Translations under genes and position numbers: made by a program
The notes under the pieces: generated by a model
The model's database searches: none
Told to the model about the DNA's origin: nothing
What the model saw: only the letters and a program-made list of their open reading frames with translations
Shown: positions 12,840 to 23,392 of the stretch, one piece after another
Layout of the letters: the number at the start of each line of letters is the position of its first letter
How positions within the stretch are numbered: the first letter of the stretch is position 1
Source of the DNA: Rhynchonema sp. JSB1_4
Lineage: Eukaryota; Nematoda; Chromadorea; Monhysterida; Xyalidae
Direction of reading: 5' to 3'
Length of the DNA stretch: 64,000 bases
Assembly (NCBI GenBank): GCA_030248065.1
Contig: JASAMV010000885.1
Coordinates: forward strand, 16,401 to 80,400

Positions 12840-13643
12840 AACATCACGTGGAACTGAATACCAAACTATTTTGTTCCTTGTCTGATAATTGATCAATTGA
12901 CTCGGTTATTTGAATTCGTGTCTCGTATTTTCTTGACCACATAACCGGCGTATCACTGCATAAAGATTGCATGTGTTATATTTATATATACTATACATAT
13001 TTTCGTGAACATCACAAAAACTACGCAAACAAAGAGAGTAAGATTGGAAGCCCGTATTTTGAATACGAATCAAGCAGTGAAACCAGGTGGTTAGCTGTGT
13101 GAACAAAGTTCAAAACTAATAATCCATTCCACGATATGGTCCAAAAAGGAGTCGATTTCTAGCAAAATAATGCAAAAATCCGTAATTAAAAATTCGACAA
13201 GCTGAGCAAAGCGTTCAAACCGAGATATGTACAAAAGTGATAAACAATGAACGTTTCTAACACAATTATGATTTCAATCCAACTAAAAGTCAATCCTTTG
13301 AGATTTCGTTGGATAATGCAGGTTGTAGCCTGACGAATGCGATGTATCACAACAATATTTAGCAGATACGTGATCATTAGATCTGACAACTTGTTTCCAG
13401 AAAAGTGATTAGCCACAAGCGTAAAATAAACGAAAATATGAATTTGAAAACAGATACCATGCTGAAGGATCAAGCCAATCAAAATGGAATGAATCTATGC
13501 AATACAATCAACGGCAATTTTAAAAATGCAAGCGAACAGCTTTAGCTGCACGCGTGTTCTGTTAATCTAGAAGGCATTTGCGAACGGTCTGAGGACTGAA
13601 CACTCATGTGGCGTTTCAAAACATAAAAAATATCAAAAGTTAA
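12840..13643. other. Convergent intergenic region
   Basis: AT-rich sequence between the 3' ends of a plus-strand and a minus-strand gene. No conserved coding stretch, RNA gene or transposon end was recognised. Confidence 0.5.
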
Positions 13644-16557
13644 TCAATCAATCGATGACCTTTCCGGATGCAGCACACTGTCGACAGCAGTGAACACGAT
13701 GTCGAATGCCTTCCGATAACCCTCCTGAGTCAGATGACAATAATCGAACATGTCGTGGTGGTCGATTGAACCGTCAGCAGCTATAATAATGGCAAACACT
13801 TATGGTGAGACTTAGAACTATACTGGCATGCGAAAAAAACCGGTTTTTTTTTCGAAGAAAAAACGAAAAAAAACCGTTTTTTTCCGAGACCCGAATACTT
13901 TTCCATTTATTTTTCCGTGGGTATCTTTTCGGTTTTTGATCGGAAAAATATCGGTACTTTATCCCAATTTTTTCAAAAAATTGTAATGCAAAACTGATGA
14001 GTGCTTCGATTTCAGTGAAAAATTGGCTCGAGCACAAAAATTAACCGGCCCAAAATGGGCCAAAAAGCGTGTAAATCAAGTGTTTTGGACTGACTTCAAC
14101 ACTCTTCAAGAGCACTCTCGTCACTTCGAACAAATTTTACACTGAAATTGTTATATTTTTCGAAATTACGTTCTTAAGTACTGGAAAAGTATTTGGGAAA
14201 AAACGGTTTTTTTCGGAAAAAACCGTTTTTTCCACGAAAAATAAAAAACGGTTCTTTATGACAGTATACTTAGAACGTAGTTGCCGCGAGCGTAAACAGG
14301 TTAGCTGACTTGCTCCCAGCCAGCATTTGATTGGAAGCATTAAACGTCGATGTTAACCACATTAACCGTGAGTAAACCACAACAATAATATCTTCAACCT
14401 GAAGTTTAAAAGCCGTGGTCAACAAACTAACCAGTAAAGCCGGGATCAATACATAACGTTCTGACAGAGGCGTCAGGGTTGCAGGGGAATGCGGCATCGA
14501 GCCTCTCATTCACTTCACTTGTGAACTCACGCCGAGGATTCGCCGAGCGACCGGTGGGAAGCAGTTTCTGCAAAACTGTTGACTTAAAATTGCTGCGGAA
14601 ATAGTGCTTGCAACCTTTGTGCTAGCGTCCGCGAGCTCAACCATTGTTTGTTACGCATCCAACTGTGAAGTTAATCTGAAATAAATTGCTGCAAAGACCT
14701 ATGCCAATCAGCCAGAGTTAGGAGGCTAGGGGAAAATGCTTCTTTTTCGACGAACACCAGTGTGGGCGACAATAAACCTCCAATTGCAAGCCAACGCACC
14801 AGAACAAACACGAATGCAGCGGGGTGTTTCTGTCGCATCACATCAACGACTTTCACCAAATCGCCCACGGTGTCATCGGCATTGTTGCTCAAATCGAACG
14901 TACCAGACGATACGACGATGATCTGACCGGAAAATTGTTGCCTTCTTAGATTTGTTTTGGCAGAAAATAAAAGTGGATATTAAACAAAACGAACAACCAA
15001 CTTTTGGTTTTATTCCGTCCAACTCTCCGTGCCTGACCCGCCAGAGCAGCCTGTCGGTGGTGTCGCAGAGAATGCCGAAACACAGACAATGTAGGGGCGC
15101 GAATAGATCGTTGTACACCTGAAGGATAACTGTTGTACGGCGGGTGAGTGGAAAGTGTAGAGGAAACAAAAATGCCGAAAAAATAAAACCGAACCTGACT
15201 TTGCTCCAAGAGGGCGACGTGTGAATCGCCGATGAACAATACGTCTGGCTCCTTGTCCACAGACTCCAGAACGAAAAGATCGTGCTGATCAAGAAAGTAA
15301 TGAAAGATGAACAAGGACATTTGTGTCACTAAATGAAGCTGAAATTACGGGCCTAACCAGTGTTGGAGGTGGGGGGTTTGGGGGGTAGCCCGCCCTCAGT
15401 ACAGTAGGTATCCTCCTCGCCTGGTACAGTAGGTATCCCCCCCGATGTTTGGCATGGTACAGTTGGTATCCCCTCCGATTTTCACCCCGGTGCAGTAGGT
15501 ATCAGTGTAGTTCATGGGGGGAGGGGAGGGGGGACCCCCCTAAGGTACACTAATTTCCCCGACCAAGGTACACTAGTACACTAATTTCCCCTCCGGGAAC
15601 ACTAATTTCCCCAATTTTTGCCTAAAATGGCCATTTTTAGGCCTAAAATGGGATTTTTAGGCCTAAAATGTGTGATTTTTGGGTCAATGTTCTCAAAAGT
15701 CGCCAAAATACCCTTTTTATGAAGAATTCTTTCCAAAAAGGGGTAAAAATAGGTCAATTTTTCTACCTCAAAAAGTGACTTTTTCCTGATTTTGGGTCTT
15801 CCCCCTTCCCCCAGGGAGGTACACTAATTTCCCCTCCGAAAAAGTAGGGAGGTACACTAATTTCCCCGCCGGACCAGGAACTACACTGGTAGGTATCCCC
15901 CGATTTTGCCCCAAAATTGCCAATTTTTAACCAAAATGGCCAAAATTAGTGTAAAATCAGTGGTTTATGTACCTGGTGCGACGGTTAGTGTGCTGGGGGA
16001 CCCCCTAGAACTGCAAATGCAATGGTCGTGTCGGACAGTGTAGTTCCCGGAGGGGAGCGGGTCCGGTACCTACTCCTTAGGGGGGGGAATCTCCCCCATC
16101 CCCCCCAGCCACTACACTGCCCTCAGGAACGTCTGCTCCCCCAATTTTTGCCTAAAATAGGCAAATTTAGGCTTAAAATAGGCATTTTTTAGGCACAAAA
16201 TGAGTGACGCTTAGGTCAATGTTGTCAAAAATCGCCAAAATACCCTTTTTATTGAGTTTTTTCCAAAAAGAGGCAAAAACGGGTCAAATTTTCGACCTCA
16301 AAAAATGACTTTTCTCCAAATTTGGGTCCTCTCCCCAGGTGGGTACGTCTGTCCCCCCTCCGAAAAAAGGGGTACCGCCTGTTCCCCCTCCGGGTCCGGA
16401 CCAGGAACTATGCTGGTGACGGGCCCACCCGGATCCGACGTGGCGTAATTTGGTCCGATTCCTCCCACCTCTCTCTGGTCTGGACTCACTTGATCACGCC
16501 ATCGATTATCGCCAAAATGAGGCGGCAAACTCGACGGCAAATCGTTGTCAGTGGACA
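13644..16557 (-). CDS. PAFAH1B2/3-like: PAF acetylhydrolase IB alpha-type SGNH hydrolase
   Basis: Six exons on the minus strand: 16557-16490, 15284-15195, 15118-15002, 14922-14800, 14567-14432 and 13780-13644, with matching phases, about 220 aa, the usual family length. Block I with the catalytic Ser is EPDVLFIGDSHVALL. The next exon, NDLFAPLHCLCFGILCDTTD then LLWRVRHGELDGIKPK, aligns with the family's LFSPLHALNFGIGGD...LWRL.NGEL..IKPK. LLPTGRSANP follows, and the C-terminal Asp/His block is DHHDMFDYCHLTQEGY. The family removes the sn-2 acetyl group of platelet-activating factor and pairs with LIS1, a dynein regulator, in the cytosol. Oddity: block III, normally VWVGTNN, reads VVSSGTFD, so the oxyanion-hole Asn is missing. 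Introns 1 and 5 contain transposons. Confidence 0.9.
13819..14268. mobile_element. TATACT-type TIR element in intron 5, 8-bp TSD
   Basis: Flanked by exact 8-bp direct repeats CTTAGAAC (13811-13818 and 14269-14276). Ends TATACTGG... and ...CAGTATA are inverted. The subterminal regions are packed with AAAAAACCGTTTTTT-type palindromes, and the centre is unique AT-rich sequence. The 8-bp duplication suggests the hAT superfamily. The same family is seen at 17512-18754. Confidence 0.8.
15358..16010. mobile_element. Family B MITE, truncated, interrupted by another insertion
   Basis: Starts CAGTGTTGGAGGTGGGGGG and carries repeated GTACAGTAGGTATCC words and the core phrase CCAAAATGGCCAAAATTAGTG shared with the copies at 26816-27230 and 32911-33341. 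It lacks the right-hand end (CTCCAACACTG). An element of another family sits inside it at 15503-15888. Lies in intron 1 of the SGNH hydrolase gene. Confidence 0.7.
15503..15888. mobile_element. Family C MITE (variant word GGTACACTAATTTCC), 8-bp TSD
   Basis: TIRs CAGTGTAGTTCATGGGGGGA and ...CCGGACCAGGAACTACACTG. Exact 8-bp duplication GTAGGTAT at 15495-15502 and 15889-15896, which splits a GTAGGTATCC word of the host element. Subterminal words GGTACACTAATTTCCCC occur several times near both ends. Confidence 0.85.
16036..16415. mobile_element. Family C MITE (variant word GTACGTCTGTTCCC), decayed
   Basis: Left end CAGTGTAGTTCCCGGAGG, right end CCGGACCAGGAACTATGCTG. Flanks GTGTCGGA and GTGACGGG match at 6 of 8 positions, so the copy is older. 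A second right end, CAGCCACTACACTG of family A, lies inside near 16109-16122, pointing to a nested partial copy. Confidence 0.65.
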
Positions 16558-16832
16558 TGAAACGTGTAAAATTACCGCGCCGGAATGGACACCAATGAGA
16601 ACGAGGCTGATAATGATAACGCTCCAACTCCAACCAATTAGTCCTTTGTCTGAAGAACGCCAACAAACCGAACTGAAGAGCGCTTTGTTTACTTGACTAG
16701 GTCACCCTCACCGAGCCTAAGGTCGGCCCGGCCCGATTTTGGGCTCAAAGGAAAAAAGGTCAAAATTTCTAAAAATTTTCTTGGGAAGGCATTTTAGACA
16801 TCAAAAATTTTGTTCCCCCCTAGCTCGGCCGG

Positions 16833-17246
16833 CAGTGCTGTGGCTGGGGGGGGGTGGGGGGGGTCCCCCCCCCAATGGTACCCTACCCGCCCCGGCCTGG
16901 TACGCTACCCCCCTACCCGCCCCGCTCTGGTACCCTCCTACCCGCCCCGATTTTTACCCCCAAAATGCCCATTTTTCGGTCAAAAATGCCCAAATTTCGA
17001 CCGAAAACCTTAAAAAGTGCAAAAAATCTCGCGCTGCGCGCGATATATGCACTTTTTAGTACATAAAAACAGGCACCCGAAAAAACTTGTGTTGTACCCT
17101 ACCCGCCCCGAAAAATCTCTCCCCCCCCCCCCCCCCCAAACCGGATTTCCCCCCCCCCCAAGATCCCAGGTACACTACCCCCCTACCCGCCCCGATTTTT
17201 TCCACCTATGTACCCTACCCGACCCGCAAAAGTAGCCACAGCACTG
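16833..17246. mobile_element. Family D MITE (word GGTACCCTACCCGCCCC), 8-bp TSD
   Basis: TIRs CAGTGCTGTGGCTGGGGG and GTAGCCACAGCACTG. Exact 8-bp duplication TCGGCCGG at 16825-16832 and 17247-17254. Three or more subterminal words GGTACCCTACCCGCCCC, long G and C runs, and a core hairpin CTCGCGCTGCGCGCGA. A second, degenerate copy lies near 32210-32480. Confidence 0.85.
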
Positions 17247-17712
17247 TCGGCCGGTACAGTAGGTAGGTTGATTGCAGGCCTTTCTGGTGGTACAGTAGGT
17301 TGATTGCACGCCTGTGTAGCCACACCACTGGTAGGTAGGTTGTCGCCCCACATTTTTAGTGGTACAATTACAGTAGGTTGCCGCCCCGCCTGGGTAGCCA
17401 CACCCACACCACTGGACAATACTGATCACTTACTTGCCGAATCCGTCAGAAATTTTAGTATTTTTGACAAGAAAATCCCTACTTTTTTCAGTAAAATAAG
17501 TCACTTCAGAATATACTTGCGTATTTTTCCGCAAAATATATATTTGAAAAAAAAACCGTTTTTTTCCAAATATTTTTCCAGTACTTAAGGATACCCATGG
17601 TCCAAAAACGCCTATTTTGGAGAAAATTTTGTCGGGAAATGGCCTGAAACATGCTAAAAATTCACTTGGAGATTAAACAGTGCTCCTTTTGAACTGTTTT
17701 AGCACCGATTTA

Positions 17713-18562
17713 CCGTAAAAACCTAAATACAGCCCCCCCCCCGGAATAGAGCCCCCCCGTAATACAGCCCCCCCAAAATGGGGTCAGTGAATTAATAGAG
17801 CCCCCCCCCCGGAATAGAGCCCCCCCTAAGTAACATCCCCTATACAGTAGTGTATTAAGGCGTGATCACTGGTGTAGCTACCCAGGCGGGGCGGCAGCCT
17901 ACTGTACCACCCAAAATGCGGGGCGGCAACCTACCTACTGTACCAGCCGAGCTAGGGGGGGGTCGTACCACTTGGGGGGGGGGTCATCTGGAAACCGAAA
18001 TTTTTTATGTCTAAATACTGAAGAAAATGTGGCCTAAAACACTAATTTCGCGCGCAGCGCGCGATTTTTCGCCTATTTGCAGACAAATATGCTAATTTTA
18101 TGCAATTTTAAGCCAAAAATGAATGTTTTGGGTGAAAAGTTAGGTGGGGCGGCAACCTACCTACTGTACCAGGGGAGGGGCGGCAACCTACCTACTGTAC
18201 CAGGCGAGGGGCGGCAACCTACCTACTGTACCTTGGGGGGGGGGACCCCCCCCAGCCACACCATTGGGCGTGATAGTGGTACATAGGTACATTTATGCAC
18301 GTTTGTTGTTCGTTCAGAGCACAGCACATAATACGCCTCTTATTGACGATTAGACACGAATAAATGCGATTACAAGCGAAAAAACATCCTTTCAAACCCC
18401 TTCTTAGGGGTTTTTGGGGGTATTTCTGGGAACAATTTTTTCAGGTTCTGGTCAGTGAATTAATAGAGGCCCCCCCGGAATAGAGCCCCCCCGTAATAGA
18501 GCCCCCCCCAAAATGGGGTCAGTGAATTAATAGAGCCCCCCCTTCTATTTAGGTTTTTACGG
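17713..18562. mobile_element. CCGTAAAAACC TIR element, possible TA target duplication
   Basis: The 19-bp inverted ends are TACCGTAAAAACCTAAATA (17711-17729) and its complement at 18546-18564. Subterminal AGAGCCCCCCC / AATACAGCCCCCCC words and GGGGTCAGTGAATTAATAGA occur on both sides. Related sequence occurs near 25211-25590 and 25784-25830. The outer TA pair could be the target duplication; superfamily unresolved. Confidence 0.7.
17867..18266. mobile_element. Family E MITE (word GGCGGCAACCTACC), 8-bp TSD
   Basis: Ends CACTGGTGTAGCTACCC and CCCAGCCACACCATTG with exact 8-bp duplication GGCGTGAT (17859-17866, 18267-18274). Words GGCGGCAACCTACCTACTG recur five times in total. G runs lie near both ends, and the core hairpin is CGCGCGCAGCGCGCG. 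This is the innermost and hence youngest insertion of a three-level nest. Confidence 0.85.
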
Positions 18563-18861
18563 TACATTAGTTTTGACAACATTCTGTCGTAATCCTTGAA
18601 AATATTTCGGAAATTTTTGGAAAAAAAACCGTTTTTTTCCAAAAGTTGCCACTTGGAAAAATTTCCGGAAAAATAAAAACGTATTTTTCCGAGCCTCGGA
18701 AAAAACGGTTTTTTGGTCCGAAAGAAAACGGTTTTTTTCCGGCCCGCAAGTATACTTCAGAAGCTTCGGGCCGGCCCAATTGCGTCCTCTGGCTGTGAAG
18801 GTCTTGGGTTCTGTAACACGACAGACAACTGAAAAGAGTGAAGATCGGTAAAAATGCGTCG

Positions 18862-19753
18862 CAGTGTAGTGGCTGGGGGGGGGATGGGGGGGGGGATGCC
18901 CCCCCCCTACGGAGTAGGTACCTTGCAACCACCCCTTGGGGGGGGGGATGGGGGGGAAGGGTAGGTACCTTGCAACCACCCCGGAGGGTACCTTGCAACC
19001 ATCAATTTATGGTTTTTATAGGCAAAAATGGGTGTTTTTCGACCTCAAAACCCCAAAAATCGCGCGCTCCGCGCGCAAACCTCCATATAATAGGTATTTT
19101 AGGCAAATTTTCGGCCAAAATGCAAAAAAGTACCAATTTTTCGGCCAAATTTGCAGTATAATGCATGCAAAAAACACCCTTTTTTCGGACCTCAGGGGTA
19201 CCTTGCAACCTCCCGGAGCAGTGTGGTGGCAGGCCAATCGACCCAAGATACCCTAGGGGGGGGGGAAGGTTTCGGACTTACTCGAGATACCCCCCAGAGG
19301 CTACCCAAGATACCCCTATGGTCCGTCAAAAGGCGAAAAAAGGCCGTTTTTTGCATGCAATTTTACTGCAAAATTGGCCTAAAAATGGGTATTTTTTGAC
19401 ATTTTTGCCGAAAATTGGCCTAAAATGACCATTTTTGGGTGTTTGCGCGCGGAGCGCGCGATTTTTGGGGGTCCCGAGGTCGAAAAACACCTATTTTTGC
19501 CTTTGAAAACCATAAATCTACTTACTCGAGATACCCTTTGGGGTCGGCTCGAGATAGATACCCTTCCCCCCCCCATCCCCCCCCCTAAGGGTTGACTCGA
19601 GATAGATACCCCTTAGGGGGGGAATCCCCCCCCCCCATCCCCCCAGCCACTACAGTGTCCCGGAGGCTGGGTAGGGGGGTACCTTGCAACCATCTGGATC
19701 CATCCCCCCCCCAAGGGTACCTTGCATGCAACCATCTGCCTGCCACTACACTG
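18862..19753. mobile_element. Family A MITE (word GGTTGCAAGGTACC) with nested copy
   Basis: Starts CAGTGTAGTGGCTGGGGGG and ends CTGCCACTACACTG. It contains GGTACCTTGCAACC words near both ends and the core hairpin CGCGCGCTCCGCGCGC. It is interrupted by 19219-19657. Its flanks (ATGCGTCG / CGTCATGG) do not match, so the two ends may derive from different copies. Confidence 0.7.
19219..19657. mobile_element. Family A-prime MITE (word CTCGAGATACC), 8-bp TSD
   Basis: TIRs CAGTGTGGTGGCAGG and CCCAGCCACTACAGTG. Exact 8-bp duplication TCCCGGAG (19211-19218, 19658-19665). Words ACTCGAGATACC / CTCGAGATAGATACCC occur near both ends, and the core hairpin is GCGCGCGGAGCGCGCG. Same family as 31322-32114. 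Confidence 0.85.
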
Positions 19754-20720
19754 CGTCATGGTATCCACAAATACGTCACGATGGCTTCAATTTTGTCGCT
19801 AATCAAACATATTTTCATCGATTCACTTTGTTACGGTCGGAGGTCGGGGTCGGACGAAATTTCTGAAGTGTGAGAGCTCGCTGCTTCAACTTGAGCACCG
19901 CGATTGAAACATCTGTTGCACTTGATCCTTTATTTGCGCAGTGGAGTTGTGTATAGCCCAACCACGTGCTCATGAGACGCTCCTTTTAAAGCTTGCTTGG
20001 TCAAGTTCAAGTTTTATGCACGCTCACGCAAAAGCCCGGAGGCTAGGAAAATAACCAAAATGAACAAGATATGAGCAAAACAACGAACACAAACAACAGA
20101 TGACGTGACGTGAGGTGACGCTCGAGAAAACCAAAGGGCAGAAAGTGTGCGCAGCACAGCACAAACAGCAACCAAATGAATAAGAAAAGCGCGGAAACAA
20201 ACCAAGAATTCAGTTGTTGTAATGGTCAACGGCACGTCGAACGGAACAGACACAGCTACGAAGTGCGATGGTTATTATGAGATGTATATAATGATGTTGA
20301 TGAACAATTTTGAATTCTTATTGGTCTGAAAGTGAGCAAGACCAATTAGCAGCGATTTAGCAGAGCAGGACCAACAAGTGGAGTGGGGAGAATAAATTGA
20401 TGGCAGAAGAAAAATTGGACTGAATATGGTCCCAGAGACGGTCTCAAATTCAAATTCAAATTTTATTTGCAAGCTCACGCAAAGACCTACAACGAGACCG
20501 AAAACGACACGAAAACACCTGAAAAATAAACATATGACTGTATGTAACATAATAATAATGATGAATGAACAAACGACAAAACGTACCAGAGAAATTCTAA
20601 AATAACCAAAAACACAGCAACGACAGACGAAAAATCAGTGATCAATGGCGGACACGAGATGAAAAAAGGCGACAAAGAAATTGACGATTACCTGAAAGCA
20701 GCAACTCAGTGACTGAGGAG
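19754..20720. other. Non-coding region with LINE 3' tails
   Basis: No gene recognised. Two related minus-strand sequences, near 20000-20045 and 20437-20485, share the pattern AAGTTTTATGCACGCTCACGC / AAATTTTATTTGCAAGCTCA next to TTCAAATTCAAA tracts. These look like 3' ends of non-LTR retrotransposons with a TTTGAA-type tail. Confidence 0.45.
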
Positions 20721-20721
20721 A

Positions 20722-20920
20722 TCAGTCAACGACGGCTGAGAATTTTGTTGAAATATGACGAGAAACTACGTCTCGACCACGTGAGTTTAGTTTAGATTTA
20801 AAGGCCGCAATTGAGGCAGCGGAGACGACGTCCTCTGGGAGCCTGTTCCAGAGGTCCACAACGCGATAAGCCTGATACCCGAACAAGTCCGGACCCGCGC
20901 CATGAACTCGACACAATGAG
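20722..20920 (-). pseudogene. LINE reverse transcriptase C-terminal fragment
   Basis: The minus-strand frame reads YRVVDLWNRLPEDVVSAASI then AAFKSKL, the R.V.LWN.LP..VV.A.S...FK..L signature at the C-terminal end of CR1/jockey-like ORF2 proteins. Only the last part survives, and the frame is broken by the fold-back element at 20921. Confidence 0.7.
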
Positions 20921-21467
20921 TGGAATTCACAAAACAAACTCAAGCTCACCGTCAAGCTCAACGTCAAAGTTTAACGTCAGATGTTTCGGCGTCACGCTGG
21001 CTCGTGCAGCAGACGCGATTTTCTAAACGAAGGGTCAACTTGACGCATTATTGTGTAAGACTGGATGCTTATCTAGCCAAAATATTATTATAGGGATGTA
21101 ACAGAAGCGTTTTGTGAGAGTATTTCTGAGTTTCATGAATTTCTGAAAAGAGGCAAAGAAATGAATGAACGATCACCAACGGGGGTGCAAAAAATTTTGA
21201 CTGCGGTCAATGATCGCCACATTATTTCAAAAGCATTAGTCAGAAATTATTATAACTCAGAAATAATCTTCTGAAACGCTTGTGCTACGTCCTTAAAATA
21301 ACAGTATCCGGAGAAACGCATCCAATCATGCACAATAATGTGTCAAAGTTGACCCTTCGTTTAGAAAATTGCGTCTGCTGCACGAGCCAGCGTGACGCCG
21401 AAACATCTGACGTTGAACTTTGACGTTGAGCTTGACGGTGAGCTTGACTTTTGTTTTGTGAATTCCA
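20921..21467. mobile_element. 547-bp fold-back MITE inserted in LINE remains
   Basis: Arms of roughly 140 bp begin TGGAATTCACAAAACAAA and end TTTTGTTTTGTGAATTCCA. They share GTTTAACGTCAGATGTTTCG / GGGTCAACTTTGAC phrases in inverted orientation, and the similarity continues patchily into the centre. No coding capacity; target duplication unclear. Confidence 0.75.
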
Positions 21468-21559
21468 GCCAATCTGTGGGAGTGCCCTCGGGTTGGGCGG
21501 CCGGTGTCATGCGATGGAAAGAATAATTCCTTGGTTACCCCAGGTATGAGACCACGAAC

Positions 21560-21990
21560 GACTTAGTACGCGAGCACAAGATCGTTCACGGTCCGGCGAT
21601 AAATTAGGGGGTCCAAATTTAGTGCATGCAAACGCTGTTGGTAAGACAGTGTCTGCATGCCTGGTAAATAATAAATGTAAATGGTCTCGACAATGTGCAC
21701 GCTGCCTTTTTTGAATTGAAGAGATGAAATGGAGGTGACCACATGCTCGGGCAGACCGTTCCACAGATCGAGAACTTCTCCAAGGCCCGACTCGGACCCC
21801 TGACTTGACTCAGCTGGTGGCAGTGGCCACGGACAGGACGGGAGGAGGGTGGGTGAGGTGAAAAAGTCGCTCCTTGCAACCCCTTGTACATGGCCAGAAA
21901 TAATTTTGTGCACTAATACCAAGTCATTGATGACACGCCGGTAAACCAGGGGTTCCAGATGGAGCAGGGAAGGGAGAGGCGTTTAAGATA
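21560..21990 (-). pseudogene. LINE reverse transcriptase C-terminal fragment
   Basis: Minus-strand frames read SYQQRLHALNLDPLIYRRTV then NDLVLAYKIISG, and further on LDLWNGLPEHVVTSISSLQF. These are the thumb and C-terminal region of a CR1-like ORF2, with LxxLxxRR and WN.LP motifs. The two blocks are in different frames and partly rearranged, so it is dead. Upstream ORF2 domains (endonuclease, catalytic RT core) are absent. Confidence 0.65.
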
Positions 21991-22138
21991 TGGGTGGTCA
22001 CCATACCGGGCCAGATTCAAAAATGCCCCGGTTACACGGGTTTTCGCAAACAAAAGAAAGAGATTTGGCCGAGAGACATGATGTGATTGATGACAAGTTC
22101 CAGCTGGAGCTGGCTGACCTCAGTTTGTTGCAGAGATC

Positions 22139-22236
22139 GCAATCGGGCCGGGTTTGGCCGGCCCGGCCCGAGCCCCTAAATCTCCGGCCCGGCCCTGCCC
22201 GAACACCCAAATCTCCGGCCCGGCCCGAATTTTTGG
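22139..22236. repeat. GGCCCGG-rich interspersed repeat
   Basis: GATCGCAATCGGGCCGGGTTTGG is followed by repeated CCCAAATCTCCGGCCCGGCCC words. Sister copies lie at about 29527-29622 and 30072-30190, and a short one near 34826-34900; some carry the inverted end CCCGATTGCGACCTCTG. It is probably another TIR family. Confidence 0.55.
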
Positions 22237-22423
22237 CTCAGATTTTAACTCATTTTTTGTCATATTTTTATTAGGAGATAAAAATCTTTGGAAAATCATC
22301 CAGGTGCCCTTGATCATCAGGTTTAACCGTTACACGCAGCTGGCTGTGTGTGCATTAATTAATACACGTGTGTGTATTAGACAGCGGCAGCGCTAGATAT
22401 AAGTAGCAGCGGCTAGACGGCAG

Positions 22424-22915
22424 CAGGGTAGTACTTGGGGGGGGGGGGGGGGGGGGGGGGGGGTCCCCCCCCCCCAAATTCATCTATCTATCGTCAACAC
22501 TTTTTGATTTCATCTATCTATCGTCAACACTTATGGGCAAATCTATCTATCGTCAACAAATTCTGGGAACAATCTATCTATCGTCAACACATTTCGACCC
22601 CAAAATGGGCATTTTTGCCTCAAAATGGCTCAAAATCGGTATTTTTTGTCCCAAATAGGCAAAAAATCGCGCGCTACGCGCGGATTTAGTACATCTATAC
22701 ACATTTTCATTAATATTTACACATTATTACCTACTTAATGCACTATACTATACCTTGATTTTTGGCGACCCCCCCCCCCCCCCACCATCTATCTATCGTC
22801 AACAAGTTTGGGTCGACCCCCCCCCCAGATTTCGGACTTTGGTCATCTATCTATCGTCAACACATTTCGGGTCCCAATCTATCTATCGTCAACACCCTGA
22901 CCAAGTACTACACTG
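22424..22915. mobile_element. Family G MITE (word ATCTATCTATCGTCAACA), 8-bp TSD
   Basis: TIRs CAGGGTAGTACTTGGGGG and CCAAGTACTACACTG. Exact 8-bp duplication GACGGCAG (22416-22423, 22916-22923). Seven words CATCTATCTATCGTCAACA occur in the same orientation, with a G run longer than 20 at the left and the core hairpin CGCGCGCTACGCGCG. A disrupted relative starts near 31270. Confidence 0.85.
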
Positions 22916-22948
22916 GACGGCAGTATGGGTGGGCACAATACCCAATAC

Positions 22949-23392
22949 CAGTGTAGTGGCAGGCAGATGGTTGCAAGGTACCCTTGGGGGGGGGATGGAT
23001 CCAGATGGTTGCAAGGTACCCCCCTACCCAGCCTCCAGAAGGTTGCAAGGTACCCCTGGGGTCCGAAAAAAGGGTGTTTTTTGCATGCTTTTTTCTGCAA
23101 AATTGGCCGAAAAAATGGTACTTTTTTGCATTTTGGCCGAAAATTTGCCCAAAATAGCTATTATATGGAGGTTTGCGCGCGGAGCGCGCGATTTTTGGGG
23201 TTTTGAGGTCGAAAAACACCCATTTTTGCCTATAAAAACCATAAATTGATGGTTGCAAGGTACCCTCCGGGGTGGTTGCAAGGTACCTACCCTTCCCCCC
23301 CCATCCCCCCCAAGGGGTGGTTGCAAGGTACCTACTCCTTAGGGGGGGGGGGGGGGGGCCCCCCCCCCCCCCCCCCCCCAGCCACTACACTG
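22949..23392. mobile_element. Family A MITE, 8-bp TSD in CCAATA microsatellite
   Basis: TIRs CAGTGTAGTGGCAGG and CAGCCACTACACTG. Duplication CCCAATAC (22941-22948, 23393-23400). Words GGTTGCAAGGTACC occur about six times, with the core hairpin GCGCGCGGAGCGCGCG. The duplication lies in a microsatellite and so is weaker proof here than in unique sequence. Confidence 0.8.

Larger units (their letters stand above)
17512..18754. mobile_element. TATACT-type TIR element containing two nested insertions
   Basis: TIRs TATACTTGCG and CGCAAGTATA with exact 8-bp duplication CTTCAGAA (17504-17511, 18755-18762). The outer sequence has AAAAAACCGTTTTTTTCC palindromes like 13819-14268. Inside it lies 17713-18562, which in turn contains 17867-18266, so three successive insertions can be dated relative to each other. 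Confidence 0.85.

Noticed and set aside
18862..19753. 8-bp target duplication for this family A copy
   Set aside because: The flanks ATGCGTCG and CGTCATGG share letters but do not align as a direct repeat.
20014..20675. Minus-strand Val/Phe/Leu-rich frames as membrane proteins
   Set aside because: They are read from A-rich sequence next to LINE 3' tails; hydrophobicity follows from T-rich codons, and there is no start or splice context.
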